64,000 nt of DNA, taken from NCBI GenBank assembly GCA_947627215.1, contig CANQVD010000002.1, forward strand, positions 105,786 to 169,785, written 5' to 3'. Within the stretch, counting starts at the first letter, position 1; every line of letters begins with the position of its first letter. The translations under genes and the position numbers were made by a program. This document shows positions 1 through 9,312 of this stretch, in pieces. The stretch is from an uncultured Eisenbergiella sp. (GTDB taxonomy: Bacteria; Bacillota; Clostridia; Lachnospirales; Lachnospiraceae). The notes under the pieces were generated by a model. That model was given only the letters and a program-made list of their open reading frames with translations, was not told the DNA's origin and made no database searches.

Positions 1-375
1 AGAGTGACCAAAAAGCGTGTCAAGAAAAACGTTGAACACGGACAGGCACACATTCAGTCTTCCTTCAACAACACCATCGTGACGTTGACGGACGCTGAAG
101 GCAATGCCTTAAGCTGGGCTTCTGCCGGCGGTCTGGGATTTAAGGGTTCAAGGAAATCTACCCCGTATGCAGCGCAGATGGCTGCGGAAACAGCGACGAA
201 GGCTGCCCTGATCCATGGGCTCAAGACAGTCGATGTATTCGTAAAGGGACCCGGTTCGGGGCGTGAAGCCGCGATCCGCGCGCTGTCCGCCTGCGGCCTG
301 AGCGTGCTGAGCATCAAGGACGTGACAGCGGTTCCTCACAACGGATGCCGTCCGCCCAAGCGCCGCCGCGTATGA
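1..375 (+). CDS. rpsK: 30S ribosomal protein S11 (5'-partial)
   Basis: S11 is a small-subunit platform protein that contacts 16S rRNA near the E site. The visible 124 codons match the family almost end to end: the [13 protein letters not shown] segment near the N-terminus, the [15 protein letters not shown] segment in the middle and the basic C-terminal tail [15 protein letters not shown] at position 4 could be read as a start, but known S11 proteins carry a few more residues (MAK-type) before [10 protein letters not shown], and the frame is open to the window edge, so I take the gene to begin upstream of the window. It is followed by rpsD and rpoA in the usual Firmicutes order. Identity is secure; only the start is missing. 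Confidence 0.95.
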   Translation, partial: RVTKKRVKKNVEHGQAHIQSSFNNTIVTLTDAEGNALSWASAGGLGFKGSRKSTPYAAQMAAETATKAALIHGLKTVDVFVKGPGSGREAAIRALSACGLSVLSIKDVTAVPHNGCRPPKRRRV

Positions 376-583
376 CCGAACGTCCGCCTCGTTTCGGATA
401 TGACCGGACGGCGGCGGGCCCGTGCACGCATGGGATGCATGGGCGAAGGCTGCGCAGGCATTTGCGCCTGTGTTTGAATGTTGGATGAAGACATGACAGC
501 CGCAGGCCGGCGGAGGGATTTTGTGCCTTTCGGACCGGAGGCTGTATAATGCTGTAAACAATAATCTGGAGGAAAAAAATAAA

Positions 584-1174
584 ATGGCAGTAAACAGAGT
601 ACCTGTACTGAAAAGATGTAGAGCGCTCGGCCTGGAACCCAGCTATCTGGGCTACGATAAGAAGTCCAACAGGGCGGTAAAGGCCGGCAAGAAGATGAGC
701 GAGTACGGCACGCAGCTCCGCGAGAAGCAGAAAGCCAAGTTCATCTACGGCGTTCTGGAGAAGCCCTTCCGCAATTACTATGAGAAGGCGGACCGGATGA
801 AGGGCATGACCGGTGAAAATCTGATGCGCATGCTGGAGGCCAGACTGGACAGCGTGGTGTTCCGTATGGGCTTTGCGCGGACCAGAAGAGAGGCGCGTCA
901 GGTCGTCGGCCACAAGCATGTTCTGGTGAACGGCCGGACGGTGAGCATTCCTTCCTATCAGGTCAAGGCCGGCGATGTGATCGAGCTGAAGGAAAAAGCG
1001 AAGAGCATGCAGAGATACAAGGATATCCTCGAAGTGACCGCGGGAAGACTGTATCCCGAGTGGATGGATGTTGATAAAGAGGCATTCAAAGGGACGATCA
1101 AACAGCTTCCGACCAGGGAGATGATCGACGTTCCGGTAAATGAAATGCTGATCGTTGAGTTGTATTCCAAATAA
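584..1174 (+). CDS. rpsD: 30S ribosomal protein S4
   Basis: S4 nucleates 30S assembly by binding the 5' domain of 16S rRNA; in many bacteria it also represses its own operon. The 196-residue product starts MAVNRVPVLKRCRALG and has the S4 RNA-binding domain around residues 90-155 (RLDSVVFRMGFARTRREARQ, then HKHVLVNG). I chose ATG 584 because a good RBS (TCTGGAGG, 565-572) lies 11 bases upstream; a longer in-frame reading from 521 adds 21 residues absent from the family. This S4 lacks the N-terminal zinc-binding cysteine cluster of the four-Cys form, so it looks like the zinc-free type. A roughly 200-base gap separates it from rpsK. It could hold an S4 autoregulatory site, but I could not recognise one. 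Confidence 0.96.
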   Translation: MAVNRVPVLKRCRALGLEPSYLGYDKKSNRAVKAGKKMSEYGTQLREKQKAKFIYGVLEKPFRNYYEKADRMKGMTGENLMRMLEARLDSVVFRMGFARTRREARQVVGHKHVLVNGRTVSIPSYQVKAGDVIELKEKAKSMQRYKDILEVTAGRLYPEWMDVDKEAFKGTIKQLPTREMIDVPVNEMLIVELYSK

Positions 1175-1222
1175 TGAGAGTCAGTATCCGTCGAAGTGGG
1201 TTCGTAAAGGAGGATATTTGCA

Positions 1223-2182
1223 GTGTTTGATTTTGAAAGACCCAATATTGAGGTTGCCGAAATCTCTGATGACAAGAAGTATGGCAAGTTCGTGGTGGAG
1301 CCTCTGGAGAGGGGATACGGCATTACGCTGGGGAACTCCTTAAGAAGAATCATGCTTTCCTCCCTGCCCGGCGCGGCAGTGAGCCAGGTGAAGATCGAGG
1401 GCGTGCTGCATGAGTTTTCCTCGATCCCCGGCGTGAAGGAAGATGTGACTGAGATCATCATGAACATCAAGAGTCTGGCGATCAAGAACAACAGCGAGAC
1501 GAATGAGCCCAAAACCGCGTATATCGAATTTGAAGGCGAGGGTGTTGTACACGCTTCCGATATTCAGGTTGACCAGGATATTGAGATCCTCAATCCCGAT
1601 CTTGTGATCGCTACTTTGAGCGGCGGCAAGGAGAGCAAGCTCTACATCGAACTGACCATTACCAGGGGCCGGGGCTATGTGAGCGCGGACAGGAATAAGA
1701 GCGACGATCTGCCCATCGGCGTAATCGCCATCGATTCCATCTATACTCCCGTGGAGAGGGTGAATATGACCGTGGAAAATACCCGCGTGGGACAGGTGAC
1801 GGATTACGACAAACTCACGCTGGATGTATATACCAACGGCACGCTCGCTCCCGATGAAGCTGTCAGTCTGGCTGCAAAGGTACTTAGCGAACATCTGAGC
1901 CTCTTTATCGATCTTTCCGAGAACGCCAGGACCGCGGAGGTCATGGTGGAAAAGGAAGACGACGAGAAGGAAAAGGTTCTGGAAATGAGCATTGATGAGC
2001 TCGAACTCTCCGTGCGTTCCTATAACTGTCTGAAACGCGCCGGGATCAACACGGTGGAGGAGCTGATCAACAAAACGCCGGAGGATATGATGAAGGTCCG
2101 CAACCTGGGCCGGAAATCCCTGGAGGAAGTGCAGACGAAGATCAGCGAGCTAGGTTTTCATTTCAGGCCGAGCGAAGAATGA
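1223..2182 (+). CDS. rpoA: DNA-directed RNA polymerase subunit alpha
   Basis: The alpha subunit dimerises to seed assembly of RNA polymerase, and its C-terminal domain contacts UP elements and activators. The 319-residue protein has the N-terminal assembly domain at about 1-230 ([20 protein letters not shown] is diagnostic), an acidic linker near 232-245 and the C-terminal helix-hairpin-helix domain at about 250-315 ([24 protein letters not shown]). The start is GTG at 1223, supported by the RBS AAAGGAGG at 1206-1213 and by homologous N-termini ([10 protein letters not shown]). The gene sits 48 bases after rpsD and is probably co-transcribed with it. Length is normal and nothing looks damaged. 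Confidence 0.97.
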   Translation: MFDFERPNIEVAEISDDKKYGKFVVEPLERGYGITLGNSLRRIMLSSLPGAAVSQVKIEGVLHEFSSIPGVKEDVTEIIMNIKSLAIKNNSETNEPKTAYIEFEGEGVVHASDIQVDQDIEILNPDLVIATLSGGKESKLYIELTITRGRGYVSADRNKSDDLPIGVIAIDSIYTPVERVNMTVENTRVGQVTDYDKLTLDVYTNGTLAPDEAVSLAAKVLSEHLSLFIDLSENARTAEVMVEKEDDEKEKVLEMSIDELELSVRSYNCLKRAGINTVEELINKTPEDMMKVRNLGRKSLEEVQTKISELGFHFRPSEE

Positions 2183-2393
2183 AGCTCGCCCACAGGGCGA
2201 GCGCTGATTCCCGAACTGCGGGGCACATTTCCGGTAAGTCCGAACGGCGCGGGGGTGTGGCGCGCGATGCGCGCAGAGATTCATGAAACGGCCGTCCGAA
2301 GGGACGGCGGGACGCCGCAGGGCGAAACAGGCATTCGGTGAATAAGTCCGATGAGCGTCGCCGGATGAACATGAATGAAAGGAAAGCAAGACA

Positions 2394-2930
2394 ATGGCAA
2401 AATACAGAAAACTGGGAAGAACATCCGATCAGAGGAAAGCGCTTCTGAGAAGCCAGGTGACGAGCCTGCTCTACAGAGGCAGAATCATCACTACCGAAGC
2501 GAAAGCGAAGGAAGTCCGCAAGATCGCCGAAGGCATCATCGCCATGGGCATCAGGGAGAAGGACAACTACGAGACCGTGAAGGTGACCGCGAAGGTTCCC
2601 CGCAAGGACAAGGACGGCAAGCGGGTGAAGGAAGTCGTGGACGGCAAGAAAGTGACCGTTTATGACGAAGTGGAAAAGGAAATCCGCAAGGACCTGCCCT
2701 CCAGACTTCACGCGAGACGCCAGATGCTGCGCGTTTTCTATCCTGTGACAGAGGTTCCGAAGGAAGGCAAGGGCCGGAAACGGGGCACAAAGAAGATCGA
2801 CATGCCCGCGAAGGTGTTCGATGAGATCGCTCCCAAATATGCGGACCGCAAAGGTGGTTATACCAGGATCATCAAGATCGGCCAGCGCAAAGGGGACGGC
2901 GCGATGGAAGTTGTGCTTGAATTAATCTGA
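2394..2930 (+). CDS. rplQ: 50S ribosomal protein L17 with a central insertion
   Basis: L17 lies near the polypeptide exit tunnel of the large subunit. The N-terminal half (MAKYRKLGRTSDQRKALLRS, then LYRGRIITTEAKAKEVRKIAE) and the C-terminal GGYTRIIKIGQRKGDGAMEVVLEL are canonical. At 178 residues it exceeds the roughly 120 of B. subtilis L17; the extra length is a charged Lys-rich segment at about residues 60-125 (around KVPRKDKDGKRVKE and KEGKGRKRGTKK). Such insertions are known in clostridial L17, so I read it as lineage-specific, not damage. ATG 2394 has GAAAGGA upstream. The 211-base gap from rpoA contains two small GC hairpins (around 2184-2202 and near 2291-2310) but no obvious promoter. 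Confidence 0.94.
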   Translation: MAKYRKLGRTSDQRKALLRSQVTSLLYRGRIITTEAKAKEVRKIAEGIIAMGIREKDNYETVKVTAKVPRKDKDGKRVKEVVDGKKVTVYDEVEKEIRKDLPSRLHARRQMLRVFYPVTEVPKEGKGRKRGTKKIDMPAKVFDEIAPKYADRKGGYTRIIKIGQRKGDGAMEVVLELI

Positions 2931-3031
2931 AAGAAAATGAGCAGGGGGCTGTTGCGTTTGCGGCGGCCCTTTTGTGTTTGCGGAAAACACATCGGAGAGA
3001 GCGTTCGGCGGCGGGAGATCGGAGAAAGTGA

Positions 3032-3988
3032 ATGGGCATCATTGAGAGCAGTCATCTGAGCTATGACTATGTAAAACTGAATGAGGAAGGGAACGCGGAG
3101 GGCGTCACGAGAGCGGTGGACGATGTGAGCCTTTCCGTGGAGCCGGGGCAGTTCATCGCCATTCTGGGGCATAACGGTTCCGGAAAGTCCACGCTCGCCA
3201 GGCATATCAACGCGCTGCTGGTGCCGACGGAGGGCTCCATTTTTGTGGACGGAAAGGATACCGCAAAGGAGGAGAACGTCTGGGACGTACGGCAGAGCGC
3301 CGGAATGGTTTTTCAGAATCCCGACAACCAGATCATCGGGCAGGTGGTGGAGGAGGATGTCGGCTTTGGCCCGGAGAACATGGGCGTTCCCACGAAGGAG
3401 ATCTGGGAACGGGTGGAGGAGAGTCTGCGTGCGGTGGGGATGTATGCGTACCGGAAGCATTCTCCCAATAAGCTTTCCGGCGGCCAGAAGCAGCGGGTCT
3501 CCATCGCGGGCGTGCTGGCGATGCACCCGAAATGCATTGTGCTGGATGAGCCGACGGCCATGCTGGATCCCGACGGGCGAAAAAGCGTGATCCGGGCCGC
3601 AAGAGCGCTCAATGACGTGGAGCGGGTGACGGTGATCCTGATCACGCATTATATGGAAGAGGTCATATATGCCGACAGGGTGTTCGTGATGGACAAGGGC
3701 AGGATCGTCATGCAGGGGACGCCCCGGGAGGTTTTTTCCCATGTAGAACAACTGAAAGCGCTGCGCCTGGACGTCCCGCAGGTGACGCTTCTGGCCTATG
3801 CGCTGCAGAAAAGCGGGCTTCCGCTGCCGGACGGCATTCTGACGGCGGAGGAACTGGAGCTGGAGCTGAAAAAGCTGAGGGACCGGAAGAACGCGGCCGG
3901 CGGAGCGGCCGGAGCAAAAGAAGCGGGCGCGGACGGCTGGAACGTTGGAGAGGAAGAGCCGGACGCGGTTGACGGAGGGACGGCGTGA
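3032..3988 (+). CDS. ecfA1: ECF transporter ATPase EcfA1
   Basis: One of two ATPases that power energy-coupling factor importers, which use exchangeable S components to take up vitamins and metals. Visible motifs are Walker [10 protein letters not shown] (about residues 47-55), Q-loop [11 protein letters not shown], signature LSGGQKQR, Walker [17 protein letters not shown] and the switch His in ITHYMEE. The NPDNQ Q-loop is typical of the A1 subunit. At 318 residues it is longer than the usual 280; the extra C-terminal tail is Ala/Gly/Glu-rich and looks unstructured. It overlaps the second ATPase by one base (TGATG), and the ecfA1-ecfA2-ecfT-truA order after rplQ is the standard Firmicutes arrangement. 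No substrate-specific S component is in the window. Confidence 0.94.
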   Translation: MGIIESSHLSYDYVKLNEEGNAEGVTRAVDDVSLSVEPGQFIAILGHNGSGKSTLARHINALLVPTEGSIFVDGKDTAKEENVWDVRQSAGMVFQNPDNQIIGQVVEEDVGFGPENMGVPTKEIWERVEESLRAVGMYAYRKHSPNKLSGGQKQRVSIAGVLAMHPKCIVLDEPTAMLDPDGRKSVIRAARALNDVERVTVILITHYMEEVIYADRVFVMDKGRIVMQGTPREVFSHVEQLKALRLDVPQVTLLAYALQKSGLPLPDGILTAEELELELKKLRDRKNAAGGAAGAKEAGADGWNVGEEEPDAVDGGTA

Positions 3989-4890
3989 TGGCACTGAAAC
4001 TGGAGCATGTGACTTATATATATGGCGCGGACACACAGCTTCCCGTGCGCGCGCTGGACGACATCTGTCTGGAAATCCCGGACGGACAGTTCATCGGCCT
4101 GATCGGGCACACCGGGTCCGGCAAGTCCACGCTGGTCCAGCATCTGAACGGACTGATCCGGCCGTCGCAGGGGAGGATCACCTGGAACGGACGGGATATC
4201 TGGGAAGCGGGATTTCCCAAAAAGGAGCTGCGCAGCAGTGTGGGTCTGGTCTTCCAGTATCCGGAGCACCAGCTTTTTGAAGCGGACGTATTTTCGGATG
4301 TCTGTTTCGGTCCCAACAACCTGGGGCTGCCCAGGGAAGAAGTGCAGAAGCGGGCCAGGCGCGCGCTGGAACTGGTGGGGATTCCGGAAGCTCTGTACGG
4401 CCAGTCCCCCTTCGAGCTGTCCGGCGGGCAAAAGCGCCGTGCGGCGATCGCGGGTGTGCTGGCGATGGAGCCGAAAATCCTGGTGCTGGACGAGCCCACG
4501 GCCGGACTGGATCCGAAGGGCCGGGATGAGATTCTGGGCCAGATCGCCGGGCTGAAAAAGGAAACGGGGATCAGCGTGGTCCTGGTTTCCCACAGCATGG
4601 AAGATGTGGCGAACTATGTGGAACGGATCGTGGTGATGAGTCAGGGCCATATCCTTTTCGACGGAGAACCGCGGCAGGTGTTCCGGCATAAGCGGGAGCT
4701 GGAGGAAGTGGGACTGGCGGTGCCGCAGGTGACGGATATTCTTCACCGCCTGAGCGCGGCGGGCTTTGCGGTGGATACCGACGCCACGACCGTGCCCGAG
4801 GCCCGCGACACGATCCTGAAGGCGCTGGGCGGGAAATGGGACGGCCCTGCTGCGGGCCGCGGAGCGATGGGAGAAAAAGAGAAATGCTGA
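3988..4890 (+). CDS. ecfA2: ECF transporter ATPase EcfA2
   Basis: Second ATPase of the energy-coupling factor module, forming a heterodimer with EcfA1 on EcfT. It has Walker A GHTGSGKST near residue 40, Q-loop FQYPEHQLFE (typical of A2), signature LSGGQKRR, Walker B ILVLDEPTAGLDPKGR and switch His in VSHSMED. I chose ATG 3988, which overlaps the stop of ecfA1 (TGATG), rather than the in-frame GTG at 3985; a coupled start is expected here. The end overlaps the start of ecfT by 7 bases. The 300-residue length and the whole motif set are normal. Confidence 0.94.
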   Translation: MALKLEHVTYIYGADTQLPVRALDDICLEIPDGQFIGLIGHTGSGKSTLVQHLNGLIRPSQGRITWNGRDIWEAGFPKKELRSSVGLVFQYPEHQLFEADVFSDVCFGPNNLGLPREEVQKRARRALELVGIPEALYGQSPFELSGGQKRRAAIAGVLAMEPKILVLDEPTAGLDPKGRDEILGQIAGLKKETGISVVLVSHSMEDVANYVERIVVMSQGHILFDGEPRQVFRHKRELEEVGLAVPQVTDILHRLSAAGFAVDTDATTVPEARDTILKALGGKWDGPAAGRGAMGEKEKC

Positions 4891-5690
4891 GAGATATCAC
4901 GCTGGGACAATATTATCAGACGGACTCCCTGCTGCACCGGCTGGACAGCCGGGTGAAGCTGACGGCGACGCTGCTTTTCATCATTTCCCTTTTTCTGGTG
5001 AACAATCTGTGGGGGTATGTGATGGCGGCGGCATTTCTGGCGGTCTGTATCCGGCTTTCCCACGTCCCGTTCCGCTATATGGTCAAGGGAATGCGTACGA
5101 TCCTGTTCCTTCTGCTGTTCGCCCTGGTGTTCAACCTGTTTCTGACGCCGGGGACACCGGTGGTGCGCCTCTGGAAGCTGACCGTCACAAAAGAGGGGAT
5201 CCGGATGGCCGCACAGATCGCGGTGCGTCTGGTGTTGCTGATCATCGGTTCCTCCCTGATGACGCTGACCACAACGCCGAACCATCTGACGGACGGGCTG
5301 GAAAGCCTGATGAAGCCGCTGAAAAAGCTGAGGGTGCCGGTGCATGAGGTCGCGATGATGATGTCCATCGCCCTGCGCTTTATTCCTATTTTAATGGAAG
5401 AAACGGATAAAATTATGAAGGCGCAGATCGCCAGGGGTGCGGATTTTGAGAGCGGGAACCTGATCCAGAGAGCGAAGGCCATGGTGCCCCTTCTGGTGCC
5501 GCTGTTCATCGCCGCGTTCCGGCGGGCGAATGACCTGGCGCTGGCCATGGAAGCGCGCTGTTACCGGGGAGGAGAAGGACGGACGAAAATGAAGCCGCTG
5601 GTCTATCAGCGCCGTGACTATATGGCTTATGCGGTACTTCTTCTGTATTTTGCGGCCGTCATCGTGATAGGGAGGATCCTGCCGATATGA
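4884..5690 (+). CDS. ecfT: ECF transporter transmembrane subunit EcfT
   Basis: Membrane scaffold that couples ATP hydrolysis by EcfA1/A2 to toppling of the substrate-binding S component. The 268-residue protein has hydrophobic segments at about residues 25-60, 68-90, 105-130 and near the C-terminus (AYAVLLLYFAAVIVIGRIL). The two Ala-Arg coupling motifs of the family are visible: IARGADFESG and EARCYRGG. I chose ATG 4884 (MLRDITLGQYYQTDS), overlapping the end of ecfA2, because the family starts at this motif; a longer frame from 4836 adds an unrelated stretch encoded inside ecfA2. The stop overlaps the start of truA (ATGA). Confidence 0.93.
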   Translation: MLRDITLGQYYQTDSLLHRLDSRVKLTATLLFIISLFLVNNLWGYVMAAAFLAVCIRLSHVPFRYMVKGMRTILFLLLFALVFNLFLTPGTPVVRLWKLTVTKEGIRMAAQIAVRLVLLIIGSSLMTLTTTPNHLTDGLESLMKPLKKLRVPVHEVAMMMSIALRFIPILMEETDKIMKAQIARGADFESGNLIQRAKAMVPLLVPLFIAAFRRANDLALAMEARCYRGGEGRTKMKPLVYQRRDYMAYAVLLLYFAAVIVIGRILPI

Positions 5691-6478
5691 CAGCAGAACA
5701 GCGAACGGAAGCTGCGGGCGGACCGTGCCGCCGCATCCGTCTGACGGTGGCCTATGACGGCACGGCCTACAACGGATGGCAGTACCAGCCCAACGGCGTT
5801 ACCATCGAGGAAACGCTGAACCGGGCGCTCTCCTTGCTGACCGGAGAGAAAACAGAGGTGATCGGCGCCAGCCGCACGGATGCGGGCGTACACGCGCGCT
5901 GCAATTACGCCGTTTTTGATACGCGGATGCGGATGGACGCTTCCAAATTCGCCTATGCCCTGAATCAGCGGCTGCCGGAGGATATCCGGGTACGCCGGTC
6001 CGAGGAGGTGGCCTTGGACTGGCATCCCAGACGGTGCAGAAGCATAAAAACCTATGAATACCTGATCTATAACGACGAATTTCCGGATCCGCTGAACCGG
6101 CTGTATGCGCAGTTCGTTTATTCGCATCCGGACGTCGGCAAAATGCAGCAGGCCGCCGCATATCTTGTGGGGGAGCACGATTTCAAAAGCTTCTGCAGCA
6201 TCCACACCCAGGCGGAGAGCACGGTGCGCACGGTCACGGCGCTGACGGTGGAGCGGGAGGGCTCCCTGATCCGCATACGGATTTCGGGGAACGGTTTTTT
6301 GTACAATATGGTCCGCATCATTGTGGGGACGCTGCTGGAGGCGGGGAACGGAAAATATCCGCCGGAACGCGTGGCAAAGATCCTGGAGGCGCGCGACCGG
6401 AAGGCGGCCGGCCCTACGGCTCCGGCCCGGGGACTGACGCTGGTCGGTTATCGCTTCCTGCAGGAGGAACCGCGCTGA
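5687..6478 (+). CDS. truA: tRNA pseudouridine(38-40) synthase TruA
   Basis: Converts uridines 38-40 of the tRNA anticodon stem to pseudouridine. The catalytic Asp is D65 in GASRTDAGVHA. Other family blocks are TVAYDGTAYNGWQYQPN near residue 20, RRCRSIKTYEYLIYN in the middle and ISGNGFLYNMVRIIVGTLLE near residue 205. Length (263) is normal with about 15 extra N-terminal residues. The start codon overlaps the ecfT stop by four bases, so translation is probably coupled. It ends the ribosomal/ECF block; the next gene has its own promoter. Confidence 0.95.
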   Translation: MTAEQRTEAAGGPCRRIRLTVAYDGTAYNGWQYQPNGVTIEETLNRALSLLTGEKTEVIGASRTDAGVHARCNYAVFDTRMRMDASKFAYALNQRLPEDIRVRRSEEVALDWHPRRCRSIKTYEYLIYNDEFPDPLNRLYAQFVYSHPDVGKMQQAAAYLVGEHDFKSFCSIHTQAESTVRTVTALTVEREGSLIRIRISGNGFLYNMVRIIVGTLLEAGNGKYPPERVAKILEARDRKAAGPTAPARGLTLVGYRFLQEEPR

Positions 6479-6512
6479 TTCGCTCCGCCGGGGCGACCGT
6501 GTCCGCATTGGA

Positions 6513-6586
6513 CTGTTTTCATCCGACGATTGGCCGCGTCCGCGGCGGGCTGTTTTCGCCCGACGACCGGCCGCGTCTGCGGCAGG
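6513..6586 (+). repeat. 37-bp tandem duplication downstream of truA
   Basis: Two adjacent 37-base units (6513-6549 and 6550-6586) start CTGTTTTC and share CCGACGA, GGCCGCGT and GCGGC; they differ at about six positions. A third partial CTG start follows. The unit is GC-rich and not coding. It lies between truA and the promoter at 6612 and may be a simple local duplication. No function is evident. Confidence 0.7.
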
Positions 6587-6611
6587 CTGCTGTTATCCCT
6601 GACAGGCCCGG

Positions 6612-6640
6612 TTGACTTTCCCCTGCCCCCGTGCTAGTAT
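6612..6640 (+). promoter_or_regulatory. sigma-A promoter for the BMP-domain gene
   Basis: The -35 is TTGACT (6612-6617), followed by a 17-base spacer and -10 TAGTAT (6635-6640) with a TG at 6632-6633 that makes an extended -10. It lies 36 bases before ATG 6676, giving a short leader. Confidence 0.75.
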
Positions 6641-6675
6641 AAATTAAATTTCAGAAAAGCGAAGGAGACTGAGAT

Positions 6676-8586
6676 ATGGCGGTTACACCGGAGGCCGTAT
6701 CGGCCTATGAAAAAGCGTGGCGCATGGGCAAACGGGAAGACGAACCCATGGAAGCGCTGGATGATATATTGAAGGAAAAGAAGATCGCGGCGACGAGGGA
6801 GATTTCGCTGGGACTGGTCCAGATCCCCATCGATCAGATCGCGGGCACCAAGACCGCGGGCCGGAGCGCGGCGTTCAGCAAGAGCTTTTATCCGCTTCTG
6901 GAGCCGGGCAGCGAGTTCGCGTATAAATGGTGTTCCCTGTGCGGTTCCCATATGAAGGAGGGGATCCGGGACCCGATCAAGGCCTATGAATTCATGAACA
7001 AATTTTATGTGGAGGAGGGGAACAAACGGGTCAGCGTCCTCAAATATTTCGGCGCGGTATCCATCCCCGGGACGGTCACGCGGATCGTGCCCCCCTGGTC
7101 CGACGACAGGGAGACCAGAACCTACTATGCGTTCATGGAATTTTACAATCTGTCCAGGATCAATTATATCTGGTTTTCCCATGAAAACAGCTTTGAAAGG
7201 CTGCAGAAGCTGGTGGGGAAGCGGCCCGACGAGGTCTGGACCGACGATGACCGGATCGAGTTCAGCGGCACGTATTCCCGTTTCCTGATCGAGTTCGAGG
7301 CGCAGGGAGGGAAAAAGCTGACGATTACGCCGGGCGACGCATTCCTTTTCTTCATCGGGATTTATGATTATAAGGCGCTGTCGAATATGACCACGGCGGA
7401 AATTCGGGAGAAGCTGCAGAAGACCTGGGAGGAATTCAAGCTTCTGACCACCGACGATCCGCTGGAGCTGCAGATGTCGCCTGCGGAGGGCGGCGCGGTG
7501 AAGAAAAATATCTTCGCGCGGCTGATCCCGGCCAGCGCCGAAAAGGTGAACGTGGCATTCCTTCATGAGCGCACGGCGGAAACCTCCGACTGGACCTATG
7601 CTCATGAGCTGGGGCGCATGCACCTGCAGGAGACCTTCGACGAGCAGATCAGCACCACCTGCTATGAGAACGTGACGGAGGAGAACGCGGACGGCGTGCT
7701 GGAACAGGCCATCGCGGACGGAAACAACCTGATCTTCACCACCGCGCCGACGCTGCTGATGGCCAGCCTCCGGGCCGCTATCGAGCATCCGGAGGTGAAA
7801 ATCCTGAACTGTTCGCTGAATACGTCCCATCGCCGCGTGCGCACCTATTATGCGCGGATGTATGAAGCGAAATTCCTGATGGGCGCCATCGCGGGGGCCA
7901 TGTCCGAGAACGGCCGTCTGGGATATCTGGCCGATTATCCGATCTTCGGCGCCACAGCCAGCATCAACGCCTTTGCGCTGGGGGCCAAGATGGTGAATCC
8001 CCGGGCGAAGGTATATCTGGAGTGGTCCACGATTCGGAACCACAATCCGGAAGAAACCTTCCGGCGCAATGACGTTACGGTTATTTCCGGGCAGGATATG
8101 CTGGCGCCGGGGCAGGGAGCACGCCGTTTCGGGCTGTATCGGCCGTCGGACACCATGCCCGTGAACCTGGCGATGCCCGTCTGGCACTGGGGAAAATTCT
8201 ATGAAAAAATGATCCGCAATATCATGGACGGCACATGGAAATTCGACAACGCCTCCACGGAGACGAAGGGGCTGAATTATTGGTGGGGCATGTCCGCCGG
8301 TATCGTGGATGTGCTCTGTTCGCACAACCTGCCCATCGGAACCGTCCGTCTGATCGACCTGCTGAAGAATACGATCTGCCGGGATGATTTCGAGCCGTTT
8401 TCCGGCGTGCTGTATTCGCAGACCGGCGTCGTGCAGATGGACGCGAATAAGGTGCTGAGCCCGGAGGAGATCATCGAGATGGACTGGCTGGCGGAAAACG
8501 TGATCGGTTCGATTCCGGAGACGGAGGATCTGATCGAAAAGGCGCAGCCGGTGGTGGACCTGCAGGGAATCGACAATAAAAACTGA
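6676..8586 (+). CDS. Cytoplasmic BMP-family substrate-binding-like protein with ParB-like N-terminal region
   Basis: The C-terminal part (about residues 290-620) resembles the BMP/PnrA basic-membrane-protein family, periplasmic-binding-fold proteins that bind nucleosides; recognisable blocks are KVNVAFLHERTAETSDWTY, NLIFTTAPTLL, FLMGAIAGAMS and a WHWGKFYEKMIRNI region. There is no signal peptide or lipobox, so this copy should be cytoplasmic. The N-terminal 110 residues (VQIPIDQIAGTKTAGR, then EEGNKRVSVLKYFGA) look like a ParB/Srx-type nucleotide-binding fold. Family knowledge suggests a ligand sensor rather than a transport receptor; that is an inference. RBS GAAGGAGA precedes ATG 6676, and a phosphoesterase gene follows after 18 bases, so the two probably work together. 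Confidence 0.7.
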   Translation: MAVTPEAVSAYEKAWRMGKREDEPMEALDDILKEKKIAATREISLGLVQIPIDQIAGTKTAGRSAAFSKSFYPLLEPGSEFAYKWCSLCGSHMKEGIRDPIKAYEFMNKFYVEEGNKRVSVLKYFGAVSIPGTVTRIVPPWSDDRETRTYYAFMEFYNLSRINYIWFSHENSFERLQKLVGKRPDEVWTDDDRIEFSGTYSRFLIEFEAQGGKKLTITPGDAFLFFIGIYDYKALSNMTTAEIREKLQKTWEEFKLLTTDDPLELQMSPAEGGAVKKNIFARLIPASAEKVNVAFLHERTAETSDWTYAHELGRMHLQETFDEQISTTCYENVTEENADGVLEQAIADGNNLIFTTAPTLLMASLRAAIEHPEVKILNCSLNTSHRRVRTYYARMYEAKFLMGAIAGAMSENGRLGYLADYPIFGATASINAFALGAKMVNPRAKVYLEWSTIRNHNPEETFRRNDVTVISGQDMLAPGQGARRFGLYRPSDTMPVNLAMPVWHWGKFYEKMIRNIMDGTWKFDNASTETKGLNYWWGMSAGIVDVLCSHNLPIGTVRLIDLLKNTICRDDFEPFSGVLYSQTGVVQMDANKVLSPEEIIEMDWLAENVIGSIPETEDLIEKAQPVVDLQGIDNKN

Positions 8587-8604
8587 TTTGGGAGCGGCGG
8601 CTTT

Positions 8605-9225
8605 ATGAAAATTCTGGCAATCGGTGACGAGGAATCCAAGCTTTTCTGGGATTATTATGAACCGGGGATGTTTGACGGCATCGATCTGATCCTCTCCAGC
8701 GGGGATCTGGATCCCCGGTATCTTTCCTTCCTCGCCACCTTTGCCCACGCGCCCGTGCTCTATGTCCGCGGAAACCATGACGATAAGTATGAACAGATCC
8801 CTCCCGACGGCTGTATCTGTATCGACGATGAGATCTATGTGCACGACGGGATCCGCATTCTGGGGCTGGGAGGCTCCATGCGCTACCGTCCGGGCGGGAA
8901 TCAGTTTACGGAGCGCGAAATGGAGAGACGGGTGCGCCGCCTGTTTTTTAAGCTGCTTTATCACAGAGGGTTCGACATCCTGCTCACCCACGCGCCGGCC
9001 TTTCAGCTCAATGACGGGCGGGATCTGCCCCATCAGGGCTTTCGGATATTCCGGACCCTGATGGACAAGTATCATCCCCGTTTTTTCATCCACGGGCATG
9101 TGCACATGACCTACGGACGGCAGCATAAGCGCTATGACAAGTACGGGGAGACGCACATCATCAACGCTTATGAGAAATGTATTTTTGATTATGAGGACGA
9201 GAATCTGAAGGAGCATCTGCGGTGA
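8605..9225 (+). CDS. Calcineurin-like metallophosphoesterase
   Basis: A 206-residue single-domain protein of the metallophosphoesterase fold. Recognisable metal or catalytic motifs are the GDLD block near residue 33, GNHDDKY near 57, THAP near 130 and the C-terminal GHVHMTYG near 158. The first motif, usually DxH, reads IGDEES here, so the first His is replaced by Glu; metal binding at site 1 may be altered. It follows the BMP-domain gene by 18 bases and is probably in the same operon. The substrate cannot be read from sequence; a cyclic nucleotide, phosphoprotein or nucleotide phosphate is possible. Confidence 0.82.
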   Translation: MKILAIGDEESKLFWDYYEPGMFDGIDLILSSGDLDPRYLSFLATFAHAPVLYVRGNHDDKYEQIPPDGCICIDDEIYVHDGIRILGLGGSMRYRPGGNQFTEREMERRVRRLFFKLLYHRGFDILLTHAPAFQLNDGRDLPHQGFRIFRTLMDKYHPRFFIHGHVHMTYGRQHKRYDKYGETHIINAYEKCIFDYEDENLKEHLR

Positions 9226-9277
9226 GCGCGGCGGCCGAAAAGCGGCCAAAAAGTCCCGTTTTATGCGAAAAAAATGA

Positions 9278-9306
9278 TTGACACGCGCGGATGCGTATAA
9301 TATAAT
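9278..9306 (+). promoter_or_regulatory. Strong sigma-A promoter of rplM-rpsI
   Basis: Consensus TTGACA (9278-9283), 17-base spacer and consensus TATAAT (9301-9306). A second TATAAT overlaps at 9296-9301 but would give only a 12-base spacer. Transcription would start near 9313, about 175 bases before the rplM start codon. Confidence 0.88.
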
Positions 9307-9312
9307 TGGAAA

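Noticed and set aside
2931..3000. Possible terminator after rplQ.
   Set aside because: Only a weak, imperfect GC stem before CCCTTTTGTG; not convincing.
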